From: Chthonomonadales bacterium
Lineage (GTDB): Bacteria > Armatimonadota > Chthonomonadetes > Chthonomonadales > CAJBBX01
Reading direction: 5' to 3'
Assembly: GCA_027459625.1 (NCBI GenBank)
Contig: DAIDHP010000032.1
Span: 1 to 46,590, forward strand
DNA length: 46,590 bases
Both the position numbers and the translations under genes were made by a program. The notes under the pieces were generated by a model. That model was not told the DNA's origin, searched no databases, and saw only the letters and a program-made list of their open reading frames with translations. Shown here piece after piece: positions 26,359 through 35,549 of the stretch (position 1 is the first letter of the stretch; each line of letters starts with the position of its first letter).

Positions 26359-27273
26359 TTACCTCGATTGTTCGGAATACGCAGTGTAATAATCTCCTCT
26401 TTTGCTAACGATTACGGGGGAGCGGAAAAGCGATGTGAAATTTTCCGACGTGAAAACCTCCTCTGTCGATCCTTCCAAAAAGAGGGAGCCTTCCTGTAAA
26501 AGCACGGCGTAACTTATCTCAGGGATAATCTCCTCCAGATGATGCGTCACCAGAATGATGGTCTTGCCCAATGCGGTGATGCGCCTTATCGCATTGGTGA
26601 AGTGCCTGGCGGACACGACATCCAGGCCGGTGGTGGGTTCGTCCAAAAGCAGAGCCCTTGGATCGTGTACCAACGCTCTGGAGATGAGTATGCGGCGTAT
26701 TTCACCTGTGGACATGTGATCCAGACGTTTTTGCGCGAGGTGCTCCACCTCCATCCACCTCAGGCTGTTTATCGCCCTATCCTTCATCTCCGACGTGGTT
26801 GGCTGATGCAGCGAAAGACCGATGCTGCTGAAAAATCCTGACAACACCGCTTCCAAACCGGTAATTCCTGCGGACCATTGAAGAAAATACCGATCCATAT
26901 CGGCGGTCACGATGCCTAAATCGCTACGCAACTCAAAAACATTCCACTCCGACCTTCCGAAAATCTCCAACACGGGAGGCGGCTCCGAATGAAACACGGG
27001 GTAATAATCACGCATGATAAGCTTAATCAACGAGGTCTTCCCTGAACCGTTTGGTCCGTAAATGACCGTATGCCGGCCTTGAGGGATTTCCAATGATAGG
27101 TTTCGAACAGGATGGGAATTTCCCTTCCATACAGTCACGTTTTTCATTCTTAACAAAGGTGACTCAAATTCCTTTGCCAAATTCGCCTGATCAATTTCAG
27201 CCACGACCATATTGCAATATCCATCATTTTCACGAAACATTATTACAAGCAATTCTCCATTATTAAGTTTCAA
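26359..27273 (-). CDS. ABC transporter ATP-binding protein
   Basis: ATPase of 304 residues with Walker A GPNGSGKTSL, Q-loop region FELRSDLGIVTAD, signature MSTGEIRRI (variant of LSGGQ), Walker B ALLLDEPTTGLD and H-loop VTHHLEE. The variant signature and the IVTADM segment recall the ModF/YlmA group (COG1119) of stand-alone ATPases. No permease or binding-protein gene is adjacent. The start is uncertain: the open frame begins with TTG at 27273, in-frame ATGs are at residues 12 and 22, and none has a good ribosome binding site. The last 45 residues are family-typical. Flanked by gpsA and a beta-propeller gene on the same strand. Confidence 0.88.
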   Translation of the reverse strand: MKLNNGELLVIMFRENDGYCNMVVAEIDQANLAKEFESPLLRMKNVTVWKGNSHPVRNLSLEIPQGRHTVIYGPNGSGKTSLIKLIMRDYYPVFHSEPPPVLEIFGRSEWNVFELRSDLGIVTADMDRYFLQWSAGITGLEAVLSGFFSSIGLSLHQPTTSEMKDRAINSLRWMEVEHLAQKRLDHMSTGEIRRILISRALVHDPRALLLDEPTTGLDVVSARHFTNAIRRITALGKTIILVTHHLEEIIPEISYAVLLQEGSLFLEGSTEEVFTSENFTSLFRSPVIVSKRGDYYTAYSEQSR

Positions 27274-27291
27274 GCATCCTATTTGGACGCC

Positions 27292-28602
27292 TTATTGTTT
27301 TCTCCGCAGGGAATACGCCCATAGTTCCCCTCTGTCGTTCTTGCAGACAAGCACACCATCGGAAAGAGCCGGGGATATCCATCTCACCGGCTCCCCGTCC
27401 GTCCTTGCCAATGTTTTACCGGTAACGGCGTCTATAAGTTCGATCTTCGAATTTCCCTGCATTATCAATTTACCATCTCCGGTCAATATGCCGGTACCCT
27501 CCACTCCGAAATTGTCGCTTCTCCAAAGCATTTTCGCCGTATGACTGTTCATCTCCCAGCACTCAAGCCAACCGCTGGTATGGTAAAGCATCCCATTGTA
27601 AAAAATCGGTACCCCCACCTCGGAATGAGGACCACTTTGACATTTAACCGCGCCTTTGGATGTAATCTCCACCAAATCGTTCCCGGGACCTAAATGCGTT
27701 GATAGAAAAGCGTAATTTTTCCATACCGCAGGGCTCACCAGATTGGCGTCATCCGTCGCCTTGTAATCAAACAGGGCGTATGTCCGTCCCACGTACCCTT
27801 TATCCAATCGAACGATTGCGAGATGATAGAGTGTCAACACGGCAAGGCATGGAACGCCATCCACGGTCATCGGCACGGGACCGCCCGTATGCCCCGCAGG
27901 ATCGTCAACCTGAGAACGCCACACCGCAGTACCCGGAGGGTTGCCACCGTTAAGTTTGTCAAAAGCGAGCAAGCTTCCCTCCTTGCACCCCACCTCGACT
28001 ATCACCCAAGGCCCGTATACATAAGGCGATGTCGTACAACCGTAATCGTTTTGAACGTTTCCGGTGTCCGGTCGCACCTGCACGTGGAATATGTCGCTAA
28101 GATTTGCGCCCCACACCTTCTCACCATTCTTGCGAGTATTCCAGCAATTCAAATACCCGTCTATGGAATAGGTGTAGAGATAACCGGTCTGTTCATCGTA
28201 TTCCGGCGTGGAACTTGGGCCTTCCGCATAAGAATCCAGATTGCTGTGAGCGAATCTCCCCCTCGGAGGCGAAGGATAGGATTGGGTCCACAGGATATCC
28301 CCGGTCTGCAAGTTAAGGCAATAAATGTAATCCTTGCCGTCCCGGTATCCCATCGCGTAGATCCGACCGCCGTATACGATTGGAGAAGACTCGCCGGTAG
28401 CGTTCAAACCGGTCTTCCAAATTGGCATGCCCAAGGGCCACGCTCCGAGTGCGTAACCGGAGGCCTCCGAAGTGACGCCATCGCGATTCGGCCCTCGCCA
28501 ATTCTGCCAGTTCGCGCCCGATGCGTTTTCAACCAACAATGCGGTTATAAAAAGGAAAGAAACAAGAACAGCAGTTCCACGTTTCATTGCATACCGTTCC
28601 AT
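27292..28602 (-). CDS. Exported PQQ-like beta-propeller protein (copy 1)
   Basis: A 436-residue protein with a Sec signal (MKRGTAVLVSFLFITALLVENASG; in-frame ATG at 28587) and a quinoprotein-type propeller made of blades ending in W motifs, for example AGDILWTQSYP-like and GEKVWGANL. It starts WQNWRGPNRDGVTSE, the hallmark of the WxxWRGPxRDGxS group common in Planctomycetes-like bacteria. No dehydrogenase catalytic residues such as the vicinal Cys pair are seen, so it is probably a binding or scaffold protein. It is a close paralogue of the protein at 33402-34688. It follows the rhamnosidase on the same strand by 31 bases. Confidence 0.88.
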   Translation of the reverse strand: MERYAMKRGTAVLVSFLFITALLVENASGANWQNWRGPNRDGVTSEASGYALGAWPLGMPIWKTGLNATGESSPIVYGGRIYAMGYRDGKDYIYCLNLQTGDILWTQSYPSPPRGRFAHSNLDSYAEGPSSTPEYDEQTGYLYTYSIDGYLNCWNTRKNGEKVWGANLSDIFHVQVRPDTGNVQNDYGCTTSPYVYGPWVIVEVGCKEGSLLAFDKLNGGNPPGTAVWRSQVDDPAGHTGGPVPMTVDGVPCLAVLTLYHLAIVRLDKGYVGRTYALFDYKATDDANLVSPAVWKNYAFLSTHLGPGNDLVEITSKGAVKCQSGPHSEVGVPIFYNGMLYHTSGWLECWEMNSHTAKMLWRSDNFGVEGTGILTGDGKLIMQGNSKIELIDAVTGKTLARTDGEPVRWISPALSDGVLVCKNDRGELWAYSLRRKQ

Positions 28603-28633
28603 GTTAGGATTTTCATATCTGTTTTAGGAAGCT

Positions 28634-31333
28634 CTACTTCACTGTGAACTCGTAATCCCCGGATTGCAAATAGAGGGCGACATACCCTGCATCCTTCCTG
28701 AGCAATTTGACTCCATCCGAGTGCGATACCGTTTTTCCATCCACTGTGATATCCCGAGCGCTTGCTGCGGGAAGACGGAGCGTCGCGGTGGAGTTAGGCG
28801 GCACGAGGACATGGAACTTCTTCTTGCCTTTGGATATCGACCAATCGCTGATGATCCTGCCATAAGGGGATACGAACTCCGCCTTCACCCATTTTAAATC
28901 CCCCGTTAACGCAGGCGATATCAGAAAATGCTGGAATCCGGGATGATCCGGATCCGATCGAATTCCCGCCAACCCCTTTTGAAACCAAGCTCCTATTCCA
29001 TTGTAACAGCCATGCATGCGGGAATCCGCTCCCTGCCACTCCTCGGGCCACGTGGTATAGCCCTGCTTGATGAGATAACCATAGGAGGGATAGGTTGTTT
29101 GCGAGGCGTAATCATACACGAGGTTGTTATATCCATTCTCCATCAAATACTTGGTCATGAAATAGGTGCCGTGCAATCCCGTGTCAAGATGCTTATCCTT
29201 TACATCTATGAGCTCATGTTCAAAAAGGCTGATAATTTCCGGGATCCGTTTCTTCGGAACCGCTCCGGAAATTAACGGCATAATCTCGGAATCCTCCAAA
29301 TCATCCAGATAACAATTCTTCTCCGGATTGTAGAACCGCTCATTGATCGCAGTTTTCAACTTCTCGGCTAGAGCGTCGTACTTTTTAACGTCCTCCGGAT
29401 GTTTGAGGAGTCCTGCGATTTTCGCCATAATCCGTGTCACATAGAGGTAATAACAATTATTGAAAAGAAGGGCGCTCTGAGAATCGCTCAATTCGGAGCC
29501 GTGCGGGGTAAGCCAATCGCCAAGGAAAAACCAATACCCTCCGGGCAGGGGATGCATCAGACCATCCGGATCGGAGTTCTCCCCGAAATAGTCGAGCAAT
29601 CGCTTCATGAAGGGGTAGGTTTCGCTCAGAATTCGCGTATCTCCATAGGTCATGTATGTCTCCCATGGCATTGTGATGATGAAGCCGCTCCAAGCCGGTC
29701 CGCCTCCCCCGCCCATCTGAGGCGCAGTATGCGCCACGGAACCGTCGGGTTTCTGGATATCTCTCCAATCCCTCGCCCAATTAGTGAAAAACGCATCCGT
29801 GTCGTAATTCATTAGCGCCGCTTCCATGCTTGTGTGTCCGTCGCCTCCATACCCTAGCCGCTCCCTGTGCGGACAATCCACCGTTATTCCGCCGGTGCTC
29901 AGGTTCACGTAGTTGTATAGTGTGATATCGTATATCTTCTTGAGTAATTTGTCGGAGCAATCGAAAAATCCAACCCTTTTTCGGTCGTTATTTATCTGTA
30001 ATCCTGTTATATCCTTAAGCCGAGGCTTGTAATGCAATCCCTCGATGGTGATGTATTGGCACTCATGATAGGTGAAACGATTGCAGAAAACCCCCTCACC
30101 CGTAGGACCGATAACATACTCATCCTTCTGATCGTACTCGCACTCCTTGTTCGGCAGGGAGGAAACAAGAAAAGTCACCTTGTCGCCTTCGTTTCCATGA
30201 AAACGAACATGGATCCAGCCGGTATAAAGCTTATTCATTACAACACGGTATTTGTCCGAACCCTCTTGCGTTACGCTTTGGGCGTGAATCACATCGCAAA
30301 TTCGATTAGGTTGTACGTTATCCGGGGCCAGCATCAACGACAATGGATATTCCGATGCATTCCTCCATCCCGTTTCATCCAATCCCGGTTTTGACCAGTT
30401 CGGGATATACGCACGCGCATCCACGTAATCCCCGCCGTAATCGCTGTTCTGCCATTTCCCTATGTGTCTTCCATTGCTCAGATGGCATTTCCAAGTGTTA
30501 TCGCTTGCAATAAGCACCTTTTGGCTTCCGCGATTGATTACATTTACCTGACAGATACAGAGAGGCGACTTATCGAAATGAAACTCAACAAACGGGTTGA
30601 AGTCCTTGAATATGGACCAGCCAGGCGCCAGCCACACCCCGATGACATTATCCCCTTTTCTGAGATACTTGGTGATATCGTAAGTAAGGTAAAGAGCGCG
30701 TTTCTGAAGGTCGCTTACGGATGGGGTTAATACCTGATCCCCCACCTTCCTACCGTTTACATAAAGCTCATGGAACCCTACCGACCCCACGTATGCGAAA
30801 ACGATGTTCGGAATCTTTTTTAATGTGAAGCTTTTACGAAACCAAATCCAATCGAGATCGGTGGCGTTTTCCATCCCGATCCAATGGGCTTTCCAATCCG
30901 ATTTACTCAGCAAGCCTATGGAGAATCGAGATGGCGCACTCCAATTCGTGGGTCTGCCGTGCATATCCCATATCCTCACCCGCCAGAAGTAGTTCATTCC
31001 CGGTTTTAGGCGCTTGTCAGGATAGACGACGTTCACGGACTTATTGGAATAAACTTTGCCGGAGTCCCACACATCCCCTTTGCCTCGCTCCAGTGAGTTG
31101 AGGGATACTGACACAAGGATGCGGTAAGCTGCCTGTCTTTGTCCTCGAGTCCGCGCTGTGTCGGTAATTCGCCAACTGAATCGCGGCTGTAGAGTGTCGA
31201 TTCCCATGGGGTTATTCAGAAACTCGCATTTAAGATGATTCACGCTGACTTCGCTCATGGCTCCCTCGCATGATAATAGTATTAATACGCAGATTGCAAA
31301 AAAGATTTTATACACACCCGATACATTAGGCAT
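28634..31333 (-). CDS. GH78 family alpha-L-rhamnosidase
   Basis: Releases alpha-L-rhamnose from glycans. The 899-residue protein has a signal sequence with a possible lipobox (LLSC), an N-terminal domain with the GH78 start LKCEFLNNPMGIDTLQPRFSW, a rhamnosidase N-domain (SWKAHWIGMEN, LYVNGRKVGDQVLTPS), the catalytic (alpha/alpha)6 barrel with DCPHRERLGYGGDG and DIQKPDGSVAHTAP, a TWPEEWQGADSRMHGCYNG segment and a C-terminal beta domain. Acidic residues of the active site lie in these motifs. The start at 31333 is chosen for AGGGGGT eight bases upstream. It sits between a heparinase-like gene and a beta-propeller gene. Confidence 0.93.
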   Translation of the reverse strand: MPNVSGVYKIFFAICVLILLSCEGAMSEVSVNHLKCEFLNNPMGIDTLQPRFSWRITDTARTRGQRQAAYRILVSVSLNSLERGKGDVWDSGKVYSNKSVNVVYPDKRLKPGMNYFWRVRIWDMHGRPTNWSAPSRFSIGLLSKSDWKAHWIGMENATDLDWIWFRKSFTLKKIPNIVFAYVGSVGFHELYVNGRKVGDQVLTPSVSDLQKRALYLTYDITKYLRKGDNVIGVWLAPGWSIFKDFNPFVEFHFDKSPLCICQVNVINRGSQKVLIASDNTWKCHLSNGRHIGKWQNSDYGGDYVDARAYIPNWSKPGLDETGWRNASEYPLSLMLAPDNVQPNRICDVIHAQSVTQEGSDKYRVVMNKLYTGWIHVRFHGNEGDKVTFLVSSLPNKECEYDQKDEYVIGPTGEGVFCNRFTYHECQYITIEGLHYKPRLKDITGLQINNDRKRVGFFDCSDKLLKKIYDITLYNYVNLSTGGITVDCPHRERLGYGGDGHTSMEAALMNYDTDAFFTNWARDWRDIQKPDGSVAHTAPQMGGGGGPAWSGFIITMPWETYMTYGDTRILSETYPFMKRLLDYFGENSDPDGLMHPLPGGYWFFLGDWLTPHGSELSDSQSALLFNNCYYLYVTRIMAKIAGLLKHPEDVKKYDALAEKLKTAINERFYNPEKNCYLDDLEDSEIMPLISGAVPKKRIPEIISLFEHELIDVKDKHLDTGLHGTYFMTKYLMENGYNNLVYDYASQTTYPSYGYLIKQGYTTWPEEWQGADSRMHGCYNGIGAWFQKGLAGIRSDPDHPGFQHFLISPALTGDLKWVKAEFVSPYGRIISDWSISKGKKKFHVLVPPNSTATLRLPAASARDITVDGKTVSHSDGVKLLRKDAGYVALYLQSGDYEFTVK

Positions 31334-31392
31334 ATGTCGATACCCCCTATGCACACGCGCAGACCGCTTCCCTGTTAAATTGATGCGTATCC

Positions 31393-33177
31393 TTAAATTG
31401 TCTCGAAAATCGTGGTAAATGCAACTTTGCCATTTTCATTCGCGAGGAAACGAACCTCCGCGCGATATAACGGATGGTTCCCGAACGAATGTAATCGATG
31501 ATCCACCGGGTTGATCTCCTCCATAATATGGCTCCGGACATCCCCTTCAACATGGCAAACCATATCCCCCAAGAGAAAGCTCAATCGTCCCTCTTCGACG
31601 CTTATTACAGGTTTATCCGAGAACCACACCACATGCACAATTTTTCCATTGGGATTGACGCTGAAATCGTCTCTGATGATGATGGAACTTTCCAACCCCT
31701 CCATGGTTCTACGCCAGCTTTGAATTCCGCTTTCGACCGGGTATGCCGCGGATAGTTGCAAGCTTAGGAGCGGATGCGACCTATCATTCGACCATGACAA
31801 TATCTCCCCTGCGGCATCCTTTCCGGCTCTTTGAGGATAACCGTTGATGATTGGGCAGTTATGCCCTAAGCTAGATGCCGGCAGCGCCTTGTAACGGTTC
31901 GGACCGAAGAAATCCGTCGTGTATCGCGGGGCTCCCAAATCCGGGACAAGTATCATCTCGTTCACCGCGACAAGGAAATGTCCCAAGTCGTTGTGATTGT
32001 GTCTCTCCGCGTTATTTCCGCCGCTTAAACAGGCGATGATCGCCCCCTTGGAAGTATCAACCTTGAAGATTCCCGTTTGCTGATCCTTAAGCAGTCGCGG
32101 AAACTCCTCTTCAATCGTCTGCCCGCTAACCGTGGATGGCGACGCCAGCGCTCGGACAAGACGGTTTATTGGCGCAAACCCTCTCGAACCGGGAACTCCG
32201 GATCCACTAGCCCACGTCGCTAGCCAATCGGATTCGCACACTCGCGCCAGCCATGGAACAAAAAAGAGCGGGGCGGAGGAATGCAGGGAGGAATCGTTGC
32301 CCGCAAAAAACGTGTCTCCAAACAGATGCACCCTCCGAGGATAATCCGCCACACGCTTCAATCGCTCCAAATTCACCGTTTCGCTGAGTGCGGCATCGGA
32401 CAGTCGCTGTAAACCATTGCAAGCGTAACCCACACCGTAATTCCAATAACCAATCCCCTCGTCACACTCCCCCTCAGGAGTGAAGCCGTTCTCCAAAAAG
32501 ATTTCAAGCCCCTCCAAGGCCCTCTTTCGCGCCTTCGGTCTTTCAAACCCCTGAGCCTCCAGCGATACGCATGCGGCAAGGATGCTACCCGCGCACACAC
32601 CCGCCCAATTATTCACCTCCCTGCGTTGAGCGTCATCCCACCACACATAGGCTCCATTGGCGTAAGGCTCCAAAACACGGCGATCGATCTCCCTAACGAT
32701 CGATTCCGCTAGGGTTCGGGAGATCGATTCCATCCATGGCAGCAAAGCTTCGCGCATCTCCGCAAGTTCCATCGCCATCTCGCAGGCTGCAAGATCCAAT
32801 TGGGGATCGCCAGAGGTGGGAAGATCGTTGCCAGGCAAATGCGCGGAGACCACCCAGGAGGGCTGCGTTACGAACTCCCAAAGCCAATCCAAAAGACGAT
32901 CGTCCAACTCGTCCTCCTCCAATCCGCGAAGGCATCTGTTCAAAGCCAGCGCCGCCAGCCTGCTTCGTTCCTCCTGCCACACGCGATCAACCCTGCCTCT
33001 ATCGTTCGAGCGTTTCGCGGCGAGATAATCGGTGGCGCGTGGCATGGAAGGAAAACGAGCAGTGTTTTCGAGGATATTTCGCATGGAGGTGCGCACAGGT
33101 TCATAAATCGGCGATACAGCCACCTCCCCCCAAAAATCACGATCCGTCAAAGGAGGAATTCGGAATTGCGTCTCCAT
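31393..33177 (-). CDS. Heparinase II/III-like polysaccharide lyase family protein
   Basis: A 594-residue protein with the two-part layout of heparinase II/III-type lyases: an N-terminal alpha/alpha toroid (about 1-340: LDWLWEFVTQPSWVVSAHLPGND, NWAGVCAGSILAAC, GECDEGIGYWNYGVGYACNGL) and a C-terminal beta-sandwich domain with NNAERHNHNDLGHFLVAVNE, the family metal/catalytic His cluster. Such lyases act by beta-elimination on uronic-acid polysaccharides. Unlike its neighbours it has no visible signal peptide (METQFRIPPLTDRDFW), so it may act in the cytoplasm on imported oligosaccharides. AAAGGA lies nine bases before the ATG. Confidence 0.88.
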   Translation of the reverse strand: METQFRIPPLTDRDFWGEVAVSPIYEPVRTSMRNILENTARFPSMPRATDYLAAKRSNDRGRVDRVWQEERSRLAALALNRCLRGLEEDELDDRLLDWLWEFVTQPSWVVSAHLPGNDLPTSGDPQLDLAACEMAMELAEMREALLPWMESISRTLAESIVREIDRRVLEPYANGAYVWWDDAQRREVNNWAGVCAGSILAACVSLEAQGFERPKARKRALEGLEIFLENGFTPEGECDEGIGYWNYGVGYACNGLQRLSDAALSETVNLERLKRVADYPRRVHLFGDTFFAGNDSSLHSSAPLFFVPWLARVCESDWLATWASGSGVPGSRGFAPINRLVRALASPSTVSGQTIEEEFPRLLKDQQTGIFKVDTSKGAIIACLSGGNNAERHNHNDLGHFLVAVNEMILVPDLGAPRYTTDFFGPNRYKALPASSLGHNCPIINGYPQRAGKDAAGEILSWSNDRSHPLLSLQLSAAYPVESGIQSWRRTMEGLESSIIIRDDFSVNPNGKIVHVVWFSDKPVISVEEGRLSFLLGDMVCHVEGDVRSHIMEEINPVDHRLHSFGNHPLYRAEVRFLANENGKVAFTTIFETI

Positions 33178-33180
33178 CTC

Positions 33181-33405
33181 TCACAATCCTTTCCGCTGAT
33201 GAATGACTTTCCTTTTCATACAGGACGTTGAAAACGGTTTGCAAAAGATTACCCGAGGAGAGTGAAAAAACGCCTTTTCTTTGCGGTTGAGAATAATTTT
33301 CGGATATTGCAAAACCCAATCCGTACCAAGCGCGAAGCGACCGGGTGTGTTCGCGGCATGCGTGTCAGCTTCATTTTCCGAACATCGAGCACATTTTGCG
33401 CTCAT
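33181..33405 (-). CDS. Candidate 74-residue ORF in the operon gap
   Basis: The frame opens with an ATGA overlap with the stop codon of the upstream beta-propeller gene and ends three bases before the heparinase ATG, so it fills the whole gap. It begins MSAKCARCSENEAD, a CxxC that could bind metal, but the rest is low in family-like features and has no own ribosome binding site. The arrangement suggests translational coupling, yet chance is possible and the region also contains a palindrome. I do not recognise the protein. Confidence 0.28.
   Translation of the reverse strand: MSAKCARCSENEADTHAANTPGRFALGTDWVLQYPKIILNRKEKAFFHSPRVIFCKPFSTSCMKRKVIHQRKGL
33228..33244. promoter_or_regulatory. LacI-type operator-like palindrome
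   Basis: TTGAAAACGGTTTGCAA is an imperfect palindrome (14 of 17 positions symmetrical) about 50 bases upstream of the heparinase start. Its TTGnAAAC..GTTTnCAA form resembles binding sites of LacI/GalR-family sugar repressors. Confidence 0.3.
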
Positions 33406-34688
33406 CTTAACTTATAGCACCGTAACTCCCCTTTGTCCGTTTTGAAGAAGAGTCTACCTTCCGCAAGTATCGGCATAATCCAGCCAGTGGGAATATTCTG
33501 CACTGTTGAGAGCGTCTTGCCCTGCAAATTCACCAACTCCACCTTGTCATTCCCGGACACGATAAGCTTGTCGTCTCCAGTCAGGATGACATACCCAGCC
33601 GTCCCAAACATATCCCCTCTCCACTCCATCTTCATGGGTTGTGGAACCAGCCTCCAGCACTCCATCCAGCCGCTCGCCTTGTATAACAGTCCGTCGTGAA
33701 ACACGGGGATGCCTTCATCCGTGTGCGGCATTGCGCCGATCTTCTCCGCGCCCGATGATGTAACTTTGACAACGATGTCCGCCGGGCAGTGCGCAGTCGA
33801 CAGGGTCACATAATCCTCCCATACGGAAGGCGTAACCAAATTGCCACTCCACCCCGCCGCGTAAGGATACTCCGCCATCGTTTCCCCTTCATGTCCTTGG
33901 TCCAGACGTACGACATTATAGGCTCGGAGGGACAGATCCGAGATGCAGGGAACGCCATCCACGGTGATAGGATCCAATCCCCCGGTATGACCTGCGAAAT
34001 CGGTTATCTTAGACTTCCAGATGGGTGTTCCAACGGGAGAGCCCCCCGTCTTCTTATCGAACGCCATAATCGTTCCTTGCGGAGACCCGACCTCAACGAT
34101 CAACCAGGATTTATATACAAACGGTGAAGTCGTGTATCCGTAATCCCTTATCCCGCCGCTCGTGAGAGGGCGCTGTTTCATGCCGAAAAGATCATAGAGA
34201 TTGAAACCCCATACACGCTTGCCTTGGATCTTGGTGTTCCAGCAATTCAAGTCGCCATCCACGGAAATGGTGTATAGATATCCTGTTGTTTCATCGAATT
34301 CCGGCGAGGAGAGCGGTCCAGGGGAGTAAAGCTCCTGATCACCCGTAGCATAACGTCCCCTAGGTTTGGCGGGATAGGATTGAGTCCATTCAATCCCGCC
34401 GGTTTGCACATTTACGGCGAATATATGATCCTCACCGTTGGAATACCCCATCGTGTAGAGCACGCCATCCGCTACGATAGGGCAACTCTCCCCCGTCGCT
34501 CGAAGTTGAATGTCCCAAGCGGGGGTTTTCAGAGGCCATGCTCCTGAGGCATAGCCGGATGGCTCGCTTGTGATCCCATCCCGAAATGGTCCCCGCCAAT
34601 GCTGCCAATCCGTCGCCCCGGCTTTAACGCACGCGGCAAGAAACCCCACAATGCAAATTGCACACGCGAACTGATGTTTAAAGCGCAT
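33402..34688 (-). CDS. Exported PQQ-like beta-propeller protein (copy 2)
   Basis: Paralogue of the protein at 27292-28602, with the same order of blades and highly similar motifs (WQHWRGPFRDGITSEPSGYASGAWPL, LNCWNTK, GHTGGLDPITVDGVPC). The Sec signal is MRFKHQFACAICIVGFLAACVKAGA; the AAC lipobox-like triplet could allow lipidation. The start at 34688 is supported by GAGGAG five bases upstream; the open frame extends ten codons further. It is the first gene of the minus-strand block that includes the lyase and rhamnosidase. Result: 428 residues. Confidence 0.87.
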   Translation of the reverse strand: MRFKHQFACAICIVGFLAACVKAGATDWQHWRGPFRDGITSEPSGYASGAWPLKTPAWDIQLRATGESCPIVADGVLYTMGYSNGEDHIFAVNVQTGGIEWTQSYPAKPRGRYATGDQELYSPGPLSSPEFDETTGYLYTISVDGDLNCWNTKIQGKRVWGFNLYDLFGMKQRPLTSGGIRDYGYTTSPFVYKSWLIVEVGSPQGTIMAFDKKTGGSPVGTPIWKSKITDFAGHTGGLDPITVDGVPCISDLSLRAYNVVRLDQGHEGETMAEYPYAAGWSGNLVTPSVWEDYVTLSTAHCPADIVVKVTSSGAEKIGAMPHTDEGIPVFHDGLLYKASGWMECWRLVPQPMKMEWRGDMFGTAGYVILTGDDKLIVSGNDKVELVNLQGKTLSTVQNIPTGWIMPILAEGRLFFKTDKGELRCYKLR

Positions 34689-35036
34689 TTCACTCCTCGA
34701 AGATGGTATTGTACGCAAACAGCTTTGTTTTCATTGATTTTTCATCTTGATACACTAATCTATAGAGGTATTGGCAAAATCCGGAATAGAATGCTCGCTC
34801 ACACCGACATTTGAATAAAGAATTTCCCAGTTACCCGAATGGATCAATAAATACGATTGGATGATGAGCCTACCAATAGTGTAAACCGAATACCTGATGC
34901 GATCAAGTATATTTTCCCCTTTTTATTCATTGACAATGGAAAGGGAAGGTATTATATTATCGCATTTATTTCATGGGTATGAACTTTTCATCACCATTAA
35001 CGTCAAACAAATCAACACTATTAACGGTCGTAAATA
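34689..35036. other. Divergent intergenic region upstream of marR-like gene
   Basis: 348 bases between the beta-propeller operon and the MarR gene. It contains the MarR promoter at 34930-34958 and, in the transcribed leader, a direct repeat ATTAACG at 34996-35002 and 35020-35026 (24-base period, flanked by similar CACCA/CACTA). No other gene seen. The promoter of the minus-strand operon was not located. Confidence 0.45.
34930..34958 (+). promoter_or_regulatory. Promoter of the MarR-efflux operon
   Basis: TTGACA (34930-34935) and TATATT (34953-34958) are separated by 17 bases. Transcription would start near 34965, about 72 bases before the MarR start, and the ATTAACG repeats lie within the leader. 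Confidence 0.7.
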
Positions 35037-35549
35037 ATGAATGAAACCGAAAAACTGGACAAGATAGAACAAAGCATCTCTCGGGTGATGAAGAGACTAA
35101 CGCACACCAATCAACCCGATTCCCTGGCGATGCAACTTCCGCTGGCTCAACTCCGACTCGCACACGCATTGCATCACTCGGATGTGTCCTTGGGGGAGAC
35201 CATGGGAGCTCTGAAGGAGCGATTGGGTGTTGGAAACAGCGCCCTTACCCAAGCGGGGGATCGCCTAATTCACAATGGATTGGCGGAGCGCCTGGACGAT
35301 CCAAATGACAGACGTGTGGTGCGAATGCGCTTGACCGAAAAGGGAAGATCCTGGGTGGATGATATCAGAATGCAGCGCAAACGGAGAATTGAGGAGATTT
35401 TGGACCATCTCACCCCAAGCCAAGCGCAGGAGTTCACCGAGGCGATATTCACGTTGGATCGTCTGACATCCTTCCTGAGGAGAAACAATAATGTGGACGC
35501 CAACGACCCCGAGGAGACAATTGCGCAAATACGCGCCGTTTCGGAGTAA
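35037..35549 (+). CDS. MarR family transcriptional regulator
   Basis: A 170-residue winged-helix regulator. Recognition-helix region ALKERLGVGNSALTQAGDRLIHNGLAERLDDPNDRRVVRMRLTEKGRSWVD carries the MarR signature: wing with the DPNDRR turn and the L-T-x-x-G after it. N- and C-terminal helices should form the dimer interface. It is the first gene of an efflux operon, with the adaptor, ATPase and permease downstream, so it probably represses that operon and is released by a transported ligand. No clear ribosome binding site; repeats in the leader are possible operators. Confidence 0.92.
   Translation: MNETEKLDKIEQSISRVMKRLTHTNQPDSLAMQLPLAQLRLAHALHHSDVSLGETMGALKERLGVGNSALTQAGDRLIHNGLAERLDDPNDRRVVRMRLTEKGRSWVDDIRMQRKRRIEEILDHLTPSQAQEFTEAIFTLDRLTSFLRRNNNVDANDPEETIAQIRAVSE

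Noticed and set aside
27823-28647. 274-codon plus-strand frame opposite a beta-propeller gene
   Set aside because: Antisense to a clear paralogous gene; composition is random-like and rich in Arg.
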